A DNA stretch of 64,000 nucleotides from the NCBI RefSeq assembly GCF_000621325.1, contig NZ_JHYQ01000001.1, forward strand, positions 186,001 to 250,000, given 5' to 3'. This document shows, piece after piece, positions 52,001-61,082 of this stretch. The translations under genes and the position numbers were made by a program. The DNA comes from Thiothrix lacustris DSM 21227. GTDB taxonomy: Bacteria; Pseudomonadota; Gammaproteobacteria; Thiotrichales; Thiotrichaceae. How positions within the stretch are numbered: position 1 is the first letter of the stretch; each line of letters starts with the position of its first letter. The notes below the pieces were generated by a model. The model ran no database searches and was not told where the DNA came from. It was given only the letters and a program-made list of their open reading frames with translations.

Positions 52001-55000
52001 GGGGTACATTATTCATCGCAATGGCACTCAAACCACCAATATCCACCCCCATTTCCATCGTGGTAGAGCAGCTCAATAGGTTGATTTCACCTTCTTTAAA
52101 TTTTGTTTCCCTTTGGGTTAGATCATGCCCAGAAATTTGTGCTGAATGTTCGGCTGCCCGCCAGTAGCGGCTAAAACGAGCAATGCGGTCACTAATATTG
52201 ATCCAAGCCGCCATGTCACGTAGTTGCTTAATGCCGAGATCATTCTCCAACCAATCTTCGGCGGCTTCAGCATCTGCTTCCAACCAGAATGGGTAAGGTA
52301 TGCTGGGCATTGTCACTTTTTGGCATAGTACTAGGTCATCAGAAATATTGGCTGATAAGTAAGGCGTAATTCCACGAAATGTGACAGGCAACAAACGACG
52401 TGTCAGGGGACAAAACCAAGCTTCATGGACTTCTACTACTTGTGCCTGCTTTTCCAAATCCAGTTTAAAACCATCCTCAGTTGGGGACAGCAAGGGCTGT
52501 ATTCCCCGCCAAATTTCATGCAATATTTCATCCAGTTGGGCAAGATGCTCTTTATTATCCAAATCCAACCGGAAAGCATAACCTAGCAATTTACCCAACC
52601 TGTTGTTTTTTATATGCGGATTAAACGCAGATGGCCATGCTCTTTGAATTTTTTTTGTTTTCTCTTTTTTTGGTTGAAGCAAGGCACTTGTATAACCCGG
52701 ATACCCGAACCAACGAATTAATTCTGGTGTAACCGTAAGCGCCTTATTTCCACGCACCACCAAGTCAATCGCGATATGTAGTAATTTTTTCCATTCATCC
52801 AATGACACGTTCTTCTGCCGCATCACAACAGGAAGTTTAGCCTTCTCTAATTCTGGATAACATAATTGAGCCATCCCTAAGTTTTCTAATGAGAATTGTC
52901 GCCGTGGTCGTTGGAAAAACTCACGCAGGAGGCATAACTCAATGAGTTTTACATCACTCAACTCACCATACGTTTCTCTTTTTAATCTTGGCATCAGCCA
53001 TCTGTTAAAATCATCTTCTTGACGTAGTTTCCCCCCTATTTCTGACCATGAAAAATGTGTTAAGGTTGGTGACGTAAGCTTTTTTAACGCTTGACGAGTT
53101 TGCTCCAAGACAGGCACGAGTGCAGAACTGGTTTTGGCTGCTGTTTCCAGTGCTTTAATCTGTCCCTCAATCTTTGCCATCTCAGTCAGATTGGGTTTAG
53201 ATGAATTTGCAGCAAGGTGATGATAAATAAGGCTTCTGACATAATCCCGCTCACTATCCTGCTGCAATTTTGCCGCAAATCGCGCTGTTCCTTGACGACT
53301 ATCCGTAAAAGTAATTAGTCGCCGACCGCCGAATGGTCTTGAGTCATCTCCCTTCATTGGTGCTAATGGTTCAAGCAATGCTGGAATTGCTGTACTCAGC
53401 AGAAAAGGCGCACCAACCCGAATAGGGCGGAATAAAGAATTGGGTTTTTTAGGATTCTCCTTCGTCGTACAAACAGGGCATTTACATTCACTGTCGATGC
53501 TCAATAAATGAATAGGATTACCTATTTTTCCTAGTGCATCCAGATGACCATCCTGTGATAATCCCCAATTTTTCTGAGTGGCCAATTTATGGCTAGTAAC
53601 TAGGCTGCGTCGTTGGTCTGGCTGGTCTGGCAGTGTCTCTAGTTCAGCATTTTCAGTTTCGTCTTCATCCAACGGCTCTAATTCCTGCTGGAATTCATCC
53701 TCAGTCAAATCACTTCTACGTGGACGTAGCCACTCCTTCCCATCCTTATACTCTTCTGCGGCTGATAAATACTCTGAACCGCAGTCACCACACTGCACCA
53801 ATTCAAAAACAGGACTTTTACAATGCGAACAAGATTCGCGCCTTTCTAGAAAAACAGCGCCAAACGACCATTCGGGAGAATCCAAATAGGTATTATGTCT
53901 TCCCGAACATTCACTATTTGAACATGCCCACAAACCATTCAATGTACGTTGGAAAAAATGCCCACGTAAAGGCAAAAAAGGCGTTTCTTCCTTTTTCTTA
54001 CCAAGCTTCTTGTTAGCTTGCGTACAGAGATCAAGCAACTCCAACGTAGTATGTCGATCTTTTTCGAGGGCTTTATCGCCATACAGTAATTCTACCAATC
54101 CAGTCAAACGACTTGCTTTCTGTGTCAACTGCTCACGCAATTTGCGAGTAACTGGGTCTTTTGCCAATGCATCAAACCGCTCTTCCGAGGTCATATCCCA
54201 AAGTTCTGTCAAGGATAGGCGTTGTTCATGCCGACAAACCAATTCCGACGGCAAGGCAGGCACATACCTTTCACCCGTAACCACCGTGACCTGTTCTATT
54301 GGAACACCCGCAATATCTGCCAGAAACATTGCCAACCGCTGTTTGGATTCCTCACTGGCATCACCAAGTGTGGCGGATGTTGCCACAAAATGGACATTTC
54401 CAGACTTACAATCAAAGGCATGAAGTACCCGCCTTAACAACAAAGTCAATTCTGCTGCTTGCGAACCAAGATAAGTGTGAGCTTCATCAATAACGATCCA
54501 GCGTAATTTACCTTTGGATTGTTCGATAATCGGCCTATCTTGATTGCGCACCAGCATGTATTCCAACATGGTGGTGTTTGTTACCAGAATCGGCGGTGGC
54601 TTACTCCGTAAAGCACGACGGTCAGGAACTTCACATTTCCAATGGTTCTTCGGTGGTAAGTCTGGTGTATCACCGTTGTAAAGACAGAATCGCAGTTTTC
54701 CACCAAAAGGTTCTGACCATGCTACCAAACGATCTTTCTGGCTTTTGATTAGAGCGTTCAGTGGATACAAAAACAATGCCCGCACCCCAGTTAGCGAAGC
54801 ATCTTGACGTTCTTCAAGCTCATTCGCCAAATCATTCAGGATGGGAACTAAAAAACATTCCGTTTTACCAGAACCAGTACCACTACTGACCAAAACAGAA
54901 CGCGGTGGACTCTCTTGGATTAAACTTTGCCATGCTTCCAACTGGTGCTGATAAGGATGACGATCAAGTGGGAAGGTGTAATCTTCTATCAAATCTTTCT

Positions 55001-55274
55001 TTTGAGGCTTATCTAAGGCTAACAACAGTTTTGTATTGAGTAGCTTTCCATCCAAAGCCTCCATCGTCACCTTGGCCTGTTGCCAGCCAAAGGTTGCTTC
55101 AAATACGGGGTCTGCCAAGAAAGAACCCGATATTCCGGGGTCTTGCCCGAACCGTTCGCGTAAATGTTCACGCAAAGCATCGTTACGGAAGCCAGTCAAA
55201 CCCAACACCGCACGGGTAGCCCTACGTGTCAATTGTTCGGCTAATGACGTATAAAAGCGTTTGGATGTACTCAT
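49035..55274 (-). CDS. druE: Druantia DruE: giant DEAD/DEAH helicase with DUF1998
   Basis: This 2079-residue protein has an SF2 helicase core with GTGSGKT at 132-138, DEAH at 263-266, a SAT motif, and a second RecA domain ending in FLQRAGRAGRRG near 1110. Several zinc-binding cysteine groups follow (CSHCKSP with CGDCGSEY; CRACGNNG with CPCCAEV). A DUF1998 region sits near 1640-1690, with GGAGYVSQ and a cysteine cluster (CPSECDTACQACLLTYDTQ). Size, order and the 1120-residue partner immediately upstream match DruE of Druantia type III anti-phage systems. The helicase is essential in Druantia, though its mechanism is not settled. The start follows the druH stop with no spacing. The region is clearly AT-richer than its flanks, suggesting acquisition. 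Confidence 0.88.
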   Translation of the reverse strand: MSTSKRFYTSLAEQLTRRATRAVLGLTGFRNDALREHLRERFGQDPGISGSFLADPVFEATFGWQQAKVTMEALDGKLLNTKLLLALDKPQKKDLIEDYTFPLDRHPYQHQLEAWQSLIQESPPRSVLVSSGTGSGKTECFLVPILNDLANELEERQDASLTGVRALFLYPLNALIKSQKDRLVAWSEPFGGKLRFCLYNGDTPDLPPKNHWKCEVPDRRALRSKPPPILVTNTTMLEYMLVRNQDRPIIEQSKGKLRWIVIDEAHTYLGSQAAELTLLLRRVLHAFDCKSGNVHFVATSATLGDASEESKQRLAMFLADIAGVPIEQVTVVTGERYVPALPSELVCRHEQRLSLTELWDMTSEERFDALAKDPVTRKLREQLTQKASRLTGLVELLYGDKALEKDRHTTLELLDLCTQANKKLGKKKEETPFLPLRGHFFQRTLNGLWACSNSECSGRHNTYLDSPEWSFGAVFLERRESCSHCKSPVFELVQCGDCGSEYLSAAEEYKDGKEWLRPRRSDLTEDEFQQELEPLDEDETENAELETLPDQPDQRRSLVTSHKLATQKNWGLSQDGHLDALGKIGNPIHLLSIDSECKCPVCTTKENPKKPNSLFRPIRVGAPFLLSTAIPALLEPLAPMKGDDSRPFGGRRLITFTDSRQGTARFAAKLQQDSERDYVRSLIYHHLAANSSKPNLTEMAKIEGQIKALETAAKTSSALVPVLEQTRQALKKLTSPTLTHFSWSEIGGKLRQEDDFNRWLMPRLKRETYGELSDVKLIELCLLREFFQRPRRQFSLENLGMAQLCYPELEKAKLPVVMRQKNVSLDEWKKLLHIAIDLVVRGNKALTVTPELIRWFGYPGYTSALLQPKKEKTKKIQRAWPSAFNPHIKNNRLGKLLGYAFRLDLDNKEHLAQLDEILHEIWRGIQPLLSPTEDGFKLDLEKQAQVVEVHEAWFCPLTRRLLPVTFRGITPYLSANISDDLVLCQKVTMPSIPYPFWLEADAEAAEDWLENDLGIKQLRDMAAWINISDRIARFSRYWRAAEHSAQISGHDLTQRETKFKEGEINLLSCSTTMEMGVDIGGLSAIAMNNVPPHPANFLQRAGRAGRRGETAAVSFTLCKATPHGEAVFKNPLWPFETRLSIPKVALESAPIVQRHINSLVLSAFLSERTNDGLNKLTTGWFFESEIEGASPAYERFKDWCGRDAQQQDSLMRGVSCLIRRSVLDGRQVSYLLEKTSEAIQIVAQHWLTDLTALISQRETVKTKEGDSKPEKSIDLQLKRLRGEYLLGVLATLGFLPGYGFPTDVVSLITTTAEELSRKSNTKASEREDNRSKRAGYPSRNLAVAIRDYAPGTDTVLDGRVYRSQGLTLNWQVPAEAEAAPEIQSLKWVWQCRACGNNGIRQVRPERCPCCAEVDSEKLKTFQFIQPAGFAVSIRHKLHNNVTTPQYIPVRDPLISLGGSDWMALPTPQFGRYRASIRGHLFHHSDGLNGKGYSLCLVCGWADSMTIGDAEPERAQSFTKPQDHKRLRGGKNDDLEIACPGNNNDWAIKDNLILGILTQTEIFELQLNGIQGKGIDKTVAYTLAVALRRALCLELGIEEAEIGAFSASTRNIEEQSTYSIYLYDTATGGAGYVSQAVSMLNTLFHRVWEDVLICPSECDTACQACLLTYDTQHHVDDLNRHKVLEFLNAGLLNSLHLPENLKIFGENTKFELEPLALALNREWQKHSLNEIRFYFGGDAGIWEPLVWRLRHNLARLRDAGAIIRFISSSQSLAQLADSQKDELSALVASVGAELYESISTLPIATPVIMEMGGEKDSVRWAASNTNALAPNPEWGVAGESNIQFVRMATNESLPPLLKSWKRIELNELRRVPPGVTELTITNQFDGASLTFGKRVWNWICETVPDLAKRLDTPSTLIEVRYSDRYLRSPLTLLLLHSLLRGLANYTGGLAGTTKVGILTSKLGNYGNSYQRLFYHDWQDEEDRRQVAEHWFKSGFPNSRWLLHEHKELPHARELELIWADSKWVVRLDQGVGYWAIQRYVRSDFPFDRDVGQQVESLHKANLQIEQSDKRNPTYWYCRKS

Positions 55275-58200
55275 TTAATTCTTCTCCCGTGGCATAGCTG
55301 CCAATCCTAATGCCAAGGCAATACCATAAACTTCAAATAACCATTTAGAGTCAAAGGCACGAATTAACCGTAACTCGTAAACCAGCATTGGCGATGGCGG
55401 AATGCCTTTCAAACTTAATTGAGCTGCTATAAATGGAGCACAACGTACTGAACGGAATTGGCTATCATATTTTTCATAACGATATTGAGGTTCAATCTTA
55501 TTGAAATACTGCTGAACCTCATGACTTTTAGGCCATTTTTCATCAGCTCCATGTCTCCCCTGTAATTCTTGTTCTGCTTGCGGAATCAACTCTTTTAAAT
55601 AACCACCGCCTGCCATCCGAGCTAACCGAAGAAGACTTCCTCCCTCTGTTGGTTTATTAAGAAATAGCTGTTCTTGAAGCCAATCACACAACGGCTTCCA
55701 AGACTCACGACGATTAGTTGTCCGTTCACGGAACGCCTTGAATATATTCCAGACAAGTTCTTCTGCTGAGTCAACGAAAGCCAGTGCTTCACGCAAAGAG
55801 CCAAAATACAACTGTGCGGCGTCACCCCAAACTTTCACTGCAATCAAACTCCAAGAAAATGGCATTTGTTCAGACAATGACCAAATTTGATCAAATGTAT
55901 CCTCATCAGCTTTCAATAACGCCAAAGCAAGCACTGGTGGATACGCGACAAAGTACTTAAGAACATCTAAAGCGCTAGGAGGGAACTCACGAGTTAAGCG
56001 AATATAATCGAACATCAACTCCCAATCTGAATGCTCAGGGTTTCCTCCCAATGTAATCATCAAATCGACTAGTTGATGCTTTCTATGCTTCTCATCTGGT
56101 TCTAAAATTGCTGATTTTAAAGATAACGGCACATCTACTGACGATATTAGCTTGCCAGTGAAGTCATTCTTCACACTCCATAGTAGAGGGCGAAAACGAG
56201 CCCAATCACCGTCTCGACCAATGATCCACCAAGGTCCAATTTCTAAGTTGGAAGGAATTTCCCAAATACTGTCACCTTCACCCGACTTCGGAAGAATTAT
56301 GGGTTCAGCCATCGGATTCCATAGGGGAATCATCTCGACTTGGATCCGTGTTTCCCAATCATCTCCAAGCCTTGGCACAGATTTTTCACCTATAGCCACG
56401 AGGTTTTTTGCATGATACGGCTGCATGACAACATCAAAACGTGCCACATTGACAGCAGCAAGATGCTCCTGCCCACAAAAAATCTGGATTTCTACCGAGA
56501 CATCCTGATTATCTGTGCTAGCCAGTAAAGACGCGATCCTATCGCGTTCCACCTCAAGAGCGAATGCTAAACGACCATTGTGTAATGCAGGTAATTGTTG
56601 CCGAAAACCTAGCGAACTACCTTGAAGCTGCACATCCAAAACAAATCTACTGTTATCTGATTGATCTTGTAGAAATAGTTGCAGCCCGCCAAGCCTACCA
56701 AGTGGAACGACAGAACGGTCTACTAAGGTCTTACCTGTAAGTTGAAATACCGCTCCCCGTTGAGGATAAGGCAAGGCTATTTCAAGCTGCTCCACGCTAG
56801 ACCAGTACAGCAGCAACCTTAATGCTTCAGATGCAGTATTTTGTAAAGGCGGGCAACTAATATTGATTTCATTCCAAGCTGCTTGAATGTCAACTGTTTG
56901 CATCCCAATCGACGAAAGCGAAGCGCCACTTATTTCCCGCAATCTATATTCACCGGCACGATTATTTGCACCCACCGTGCGCTCGATACAGAAAGATTTA
57001 GGCACAATATCCACCTGACGACGGAAACGCTCTACGTTTGAATCTGCCTCCATCAAGCGCAGCCAAACACGCCCACGCCCCCCCACTTCACCATCTCGCC
57101 ATGCACCTTGTTCGTGCAAAGGTCGCCATTGTACTTTGCCGATTGCACGATGCCGTTGTCCTGAAGTGTTTGAAGCCATGATAGAAGGTAAACCACGAAA
57201 TACTGGACGCTCGTTCAGCACATCGTTCACCGTATTACCCACAAGATCGAAACTTTCGTCTGAGTCACGCTCCGCCCGACAACGGATACGGTAACTATCG
57301 CCTATTGGAGAGGTAAATTTCACTTCACCTGTCACACGATAAATCACACGCCCTAATGCCCGGATGACGCCAATCCGTTCAGATTCACCCTGCCCTGTTA
57401 TGATGGGAAAAACGTCCTCCTTTACCAGTACCAAAGCAATTTCTGAACGTGTGCTGGCAGAACCTTCCGTTAGCCACTCCCACTCTTTAACAGCACCATT
57501 GCGCCCAACAAAAACCCAAGGCAGTTCACCCCAAGGCTCACCATTGTGAATTGGGATTCGGTAAGTTGCTTCTCCAAGGCTTATATAAATTTCATGCAAT
57601 GCACTTACCGAAGTACCATTGCACTTCACGCCTGAACGACGTAACCACTCTCTGCGATATTTAACATCACCATCACCCCGTTGATTTAGCGTCAACAATG
57701 CCACTGCATCATTGCCGTTAGGCGTATGAAGAATCATGCGTAAGCGAGGAACAGAAATTTGTTGCTGCCCTACCCACGTAGCAACTTGTTCGGCTGACAA
57801 ACGCTCGGGAGTATCAAGCACTTTTTCAACCTGCCAACCATTCGCAGTTTCGAGCAACCACCCACGCCAATGCATACGAATGGAGGAATCCTTGCTTAAC
57901 TCACTAGAGCGACGTACCAATCCCGTTAGTAATACCTCTGCCGTTTCATCTTCCAATCTCAGCGGTAACTGTTTACGCCAGTCTGGAATTGTGGCATTCA
58001 ACGCATCTACTGGATTAGTAGCATTGCTTACAGTCACTTGAAATTCAACGATTTTGGCAATGAGTTTGCCTGCCAATCGAAAAACGACATCTTGACGTAA
58101 ACTACTGGGCAAAAGGAAGGCTTGTTCACCGGCAATCTGCTCTGCATAATCCTCTCCCTCAAGCCTTCTAGCATGATACTTTTCAAGTACAGTCCGAAAG

Positions 58201-58637
58201 AACTGACTGATTACAGTTTCGTTCCGCAACAGGTTAAGGGGTAAACCACCTTCGCAGGCAATAGTAACGAGGAACTGGCGATCACCAGATTGACGACGAA
58301 TCAGTGGTCTATCCCACCACTTCAGTCCTTGACTAACCCAACTTGATGTTTTTTGATTAGGAGGTGTTTTGATGCCCAATTGGTTAAAAATTGTATCCCA
58401 TGACCATACACCTTCAGTGTGCTGACGGCAAAAAGTCTCAGCGGCATACAAGCAAAATAGGGCTGGAAACTGTGGAGCCACAGGCTTGTTCTTTATCTCT
58501 AAATTAATTTCTTGTTTAACCAAACATACCAGTTCGGTATACTTTGTTTCACTACAGCGGTAAGCATATAGGGGACGGCGATCTGGTTTGGTTGCCCGTG
58601 TATGAAAAAACAGAAAGTGTGTTAGCCAATTATTCAC
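55275..58637 (-). CDS. druH: Druantia type III protein DruH (STY4851-like)
   Basis: This 1120-residue protein has no motif I can assign to an enzyme. It begins NNWLTHFLFFHTRATKPDRRPLYAYRCSETKYTEL and is rich in beta-type segments in the middle, with helical ends. Length, position directly upstream of a DUF1998 helicase and the N-terminal pattern fit the DruH / STY4851-ECs_5259 family, the only partner of DruE in type III Druantia. The two genes abut (TAAATG) and must be one transcriptional unit. The assignment leans on the pairing, and the molecular role of DruH is not known. Confidence 0.8.
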   Translation of the reverse strand: MNNWLTHFLFFHTRATKPDRRPLYAYRCSETKYTELVCLVKQEINLEIKNKPVAPQFPALFCLYAAETFCRQHTEGVWSWDTIFNQLGIKTPPNQKTSSWVSQGLKWWDRPLIRRQSGDRQFLVTIACEGGLPLNLLRNETVISQFFRTVLEKYHARRLEGEDYAEQIAGEQAFLLPSSLRQDVVFRLAGKLIAKIVEFQVTVSNATNPVDALNATIPDWRKQLPLRLEDETAEVLLTGLVRRSSELSKDSSIRMHWRGWLLETANGWQVEKVLDTPERLSAEQVATWVGQQQISVPRLRMILHTPNGNDAVALLTLNQRGDGDVKYRREWLRRSGVKCNGTSVSALHEIYISLGEATYRIPIHNGEPWGELPWVFVGRNGAVKEWEWLTEGSASTRSEIALVLVKEDVFPIITGQGESERIGVIRALGRVIYRVTGEVKFTSPIGDSYRIRCRAERDSDESFDLVGNTVNDVLNERPVFRGLPSIMASNTSGQRHRAIGKVQWRPLHEQGAWRDGEVGGRGRVWLRLMEADSNVERFRRQVDIVPKSFCIERTVGANNRAGEYRLREISGASLSSIGMQTVDIQAAWNEINISCPPLQNTASEALRLLLYWSSVEQLEIALPYPQRGAVFQLTGKTLVDRSVVPLGRLGGLQLFLQDQSDNSRFVLDVQLQGSSLGFRQQLPALHNGRLAFALEVERDRIASLLASTDNQDVSVEIQIFCGQEHLAAVNVARFDVVMQPYHAKNLVAIGEKSVPRLGDDWETRIQVEMIPLWNPMAEPIILPKSGEGDSIWEIPSNLEIGPWWIIGRDGDWARFRPLLWSVKNDFTGKLISSVDVPLSLKSAILEPDEKHRKHQLVDLMITLGGNPEHSDWELMFDYIRLTREFPPSALDVLKYFVAYPPVLALALLKADEDTFDQIWSLSEQMPFSWSLIAVKVWGDAAQLYFGSLREALAFVDSAEELVWNIFKAFRERTTNRRESWKPLCDWLQEQLFLNKPTEGGSLLRLARMAGGGYLKELIPQAEQELQGRHGADEKWPKSHEVQQYFNKIEPQYRYEKYDSQFRSVRCAPFIAAQLSLKGIPPSPMLVYELRLIRAFDSKWLFEVYGIALALGLAAMPREKN

Positions 58638-58870
58638 TACATTGATCCCTAATCCAGCCGCTTCAAATACACGGCTTTGCCCATCAAACTTGCATAATAA
58701 ATCAGCACATTAGCATGAAAAAATATATTTCTTAGTGATAAGCAACACAATATGGAAGAAAAAATACGTATTAAATGAGCATCGATAGTCGATAAAACGT
58801 GAAGCACTTCACCACCTCCATCCCCACTATATCGCTGATAAGCAACCACGCGGAATGGGTAATCAACCGC

Positions 58871-59062
58871 TTACACCCACCCTGCTGCCTCCTGCAAAAT
58901 ATCCAGCAAATTTGGCTTGTTATGAGCGATAACAGTATCCCGCGTATGTTTGTGATGCGGAAAAGTAGGCAATGCCGGAAAATGCGGTGCGTATGCGGGT
59001 AACTTTGCAACAGCAACCTCCAGCGAATTCAGGTATTTCTCCAGCAAATCATGCAGCCGCAC
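58871..59062 (-). CDS. Shortened TumE/DUF6516-like toxin
   Basis: This 63-residue protein has a C-terminal half (APHFPALPTFPHHKHT, then NLLDILQEA) that matches the end of TumE-type toxins, whose hallmark is a PHHKH-like motif. Family members are around 110-120 residues and carry an RYDN stretch before it. Here the N-terminal helix (LHDLLEKYLNSLEVAVAKL) joins almost directly to that end, so the middle appears deleted in frame. It overlaps the antitoxin gene by 14 bases in the usual order. Probably an inactivated toxin; a genuine short variant is possible. Confidence 0.55.
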   Translation of the reverse strand: MRLHDLLEKYLNSLEVAVAKLPAYAPHFPALPTFPHHKHTRDTVIAHNKPNLLDILQEAAGWV

Positions 59063-59279
59063 GGAGCACCCTCTCCAACTGTTGACGAAGAGCTAAATAG
59101 TGCTGATAGTCGTTCGACCATTCTACAAAGGTAGCATCATCCACTAATTGCCCCTTGCGGTAACGGTCGATAAAGGCTTCTGAATCCATATGCTGTTGAT
59201 TTTCATAAAGGCTCAAGCGCTTACTCACTGCAACCAAAGCATCCAACGGTGAGGTGTAAAAGACTCGTTGTTTGCGCAT
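59049..59279 (-). CDS. TumA-like antitoxin
   Basis: This 76-residue protein has the pattern SPLDALVAVSKRLSLYENQQ, DSEAFIDRYRKGQL, DDATFVEWSNDYQHYLALRQQLE. It recalls the small helical antitoxins found next to DUF6516/TumE genes, especially in cyanobacteria and filamentous bacteria. It lies directly upstream of the shortened toxin. It is full length by comparison with what I remember. The next gene in the same direction upstream is none; mtgA follows in the same orientation but 65 bases on the far side. Confidence 0.6.
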   Translation of the reverse strand: MRKQRVFYTSPLDALVAVSKRLSLYENQQHMDSEAFIDRYRKGQLVDDATFVEWSNDYQHYLALRQQLERVLRAAA

Positions 59280-59344
59280 ACCAAACTCCTGCTATTAGCT
59301 TTTTATGTTGTCATCTTAGCATGGAAAAACGGGCAAATCCGAGG

Positions 59345-60070
59345 TCAATCCAAACGCTGCAAATACGCCGCCCCGCCAATCGAACGCATCTGCCGCATGA
59401 TCCGGCTTTGGCGGGCACGCACATACCCGGAAGGTTTTACCACGCTGTATTTACTCGGCGCAGGCAACACTGCCGCCAGCAACGCCGCATCCGCCGCGCC
59501 CAGCTTCCCCACGGGTTTACGCAACAAATTCTGGCTCGCCGCGCCTACCCCGTAATCCGCTTTGCTGAACTGCGCGGTATTCAGGTAAACCTCCAAAATC
59601 CGCTCTTTCGACCAAAACACTTCCATCAGGCTGGCAATACCCCATTCCAGCCCCTTGCGCACATAGCTACGGCCTTCCCACAGGAACAGGTTTTTCGCCA
59701 ATTGCTGGGTAATGGTGCTGCCGCCGCCTTTGCCGCGCCCACGCATTTCCGCCTGAATCGCGGCCTGCGTCGCCACCATATCAATGCCCCAATGCTCGGC
59801 GAAACGCTGGTCTTCGGAAGCAATCACCGCGATTTGCATATGGCGCGGAATCTGATCCAGACTCACCCAGTCATGACGGACGAAAGGCGTTTCCGCACTA
59901 AAGACCGCCACCACATCCTGCCGCAACATAAACGCGGAAGTCGGCACCGGCACCCAGCGGAAAATCAGCAGCCACACGCACAAAGCTAACAGCAATAGCA
60001 ACGGGATACGCCACAGCCAGTGCGCCCAGTGCTTGGATTGTCCTATCATCAAGAGGTCATACAGTTTCAT
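59345..60070 (-). CDS. mtgA: Monofunctional biosynthetic peptidoglycan glycosyltransferase
   Basis: The ATG at 60070 (MKLYDLLMIGQSKHW) is chosen because a longer frame would overlap the divergent ABC gene. The 241-residue protein has one N-terminal membrane helix (LLLLLALCVWLLIF) and a GT51 domain: IASEDQRFAEHWGID with the catalytic glutamate, GGGSTITQQLAKNLFL, RKGLEWGIASLMEVFWSKERILEVYLN. It polymerises lipid II into glycan strands without a transpeptidase domain. Confidence 0.93.
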   Translation of the reverse strand: MKLYDLLMIGQSKHWAHWLWRIPLLLLLALCVWLLIFRWVPVPTSAFMLRQDVVAVFSAETPFVRHDWVSLDQIPRHMQIAVIASEDQRFAEHWGIDMVATQAAIQAEMRGRGKGGGSTITQQLAKNLFLWEGRSYVRKGLEWGIASLMEVFWSKERILEVYLNTAQFSKADYGVGAASQNLLRKPVGKLGAADAALLAAVLPAPSKYSVVKPSGYVRARQSRIMRQMRSIGGAAYLQRLD

Positions 60071-60155
60071 AATGCCGCGCATTATGTCACAACAAATCCC
60101 CACAAGTGAGATACGTGCTAACATCTTTGCTTTCATTTCAGTCAAGAAAAACGGT

Positions 60156-61082
60156 ATGACGACGGCACTCGACATTCAAGGCTTACGCAAAACCTATGAC
60201 AACGGCTTTACCGCCCTCAAAGGCATCGACTTGCGGGTGGAACAAGGCGACTTCTTCGCCCTACTCGGCGCCAATGGTGCAGGCAAATCCACCACCATCG
60301 GCATCGCCAGTTCGCTGGTGAACAAGACAGATGGCAAAGTCAGCATTTTCGGCTACGACCTCGACACCCAGCGCGAACAAGCCAAGGCGCAAATCGGGCT
60401 AGTGCCGCAGGAATTCAACTTCAACATCTTTGAGCCAGTTGTCGAAATCGTGGTGAATCAGGGCGGCTATTACGGCATCCCGCGTGCCGAAGCTTTTGCC
60501 CGTGCCGAAGTCCTGCTCAAACAACTCGGTTTGTGGGACAAAGCCCGCGATCAAGCACGCAACCTTTCCGGCGGGATGAAGCGTCGCCTGATGATTGCGC
60601 GTTCCCTGATCCACCAGCCGCGCCTGCTGATCCTCGACGAACCCACTGCCGGGGTCGACATCGAAATCCGCCGCTCCATGTGGGAATTCCTGCGCAAACT
60701 CAATGCCGAAGGCACCACCATCATCCTCACCACCCACTATCTGGAAGAGGCCGAAAGCCTGTGCCGCAACATCGGCATCATTGACCGGGGTGAGTTGATC
60801 GAAAACACCAGCATGAAAAAACTGCTCAACCGCCTCGATACCGAAAGCTACGTGTTCGACCTTGCCAGCCCGGTGACAGCACTCCCCGCGACCAGCAACC
60901 TGTGCCATTTCACCCTGCAAGACCCAACCACGCTGGAAGTCGTATTCCACAAAGAACACTATTCACTCAATAAAGTGTTCGCCTTCCTCAATGAACACGG
61001 TGTCATCGTCAACAGTATGCGCAACAAAACCAACCGGCTAGAACAGCTTTTCATGGATCTGGTGGAGAACAATAAACAATGA
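60156..61082 (+). CDS. yadG: ABC-2 type exporter ATPase (YadG-like)
   Basis: The start at 60156 (MTTALDIQGLRKTYDNGF) fits the usual ABC N-terminus; earlier in-frame ATGs fall in the mtgA promoter region. The 308-residue protein has Walker A GANGAGKST, the signature LSGGMKRRLMIARS, Walker B LLILDEPTAGVD and the switch histidine TTHYLEEAE, followed by a C-terminal domain. With the permease encoded next (4-base overlap) it forms a YadG/YadH-type exporter, conserved in gammaproteobacteria but with unproven substrate. Confidence 0.9.
   Translation: MTTALDIQGLRKTYDNGFTALKGIDLRVEQGDFFALLGANGAGKSTTIGIASSLVNKTDGKVSIFGYDLDTQREQAKAQIGLVPQEFNFNIFEPVVEIVVNQGGYYGIPRAEAFARAEVLLKQLGLWDKARDQARNLSGGMKRRLMIARSLIHQPRLLILDEPTAGVDIEIRRSMWEFLRKLNAEGTTIILTTHYLEEAESLCRNIGIIDRGELIENTSMKKLLNRLDTESYVFDLASPVTALPATSNLCHFTLQDPTTLEVVFHKEHYSLNKVFAFLNEHGVIVNSMRNKTNRLEQLFMDLVENNKQ

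Noticed and set aside
58649-58849. Minus-strand frame of 66 codons between druH and the TumE-like gene
   Set aside because: No recognisable domain and no clear ribosome site; the gap of about 230 bases looks non-coding, and I see no tRNA or repeat in it.
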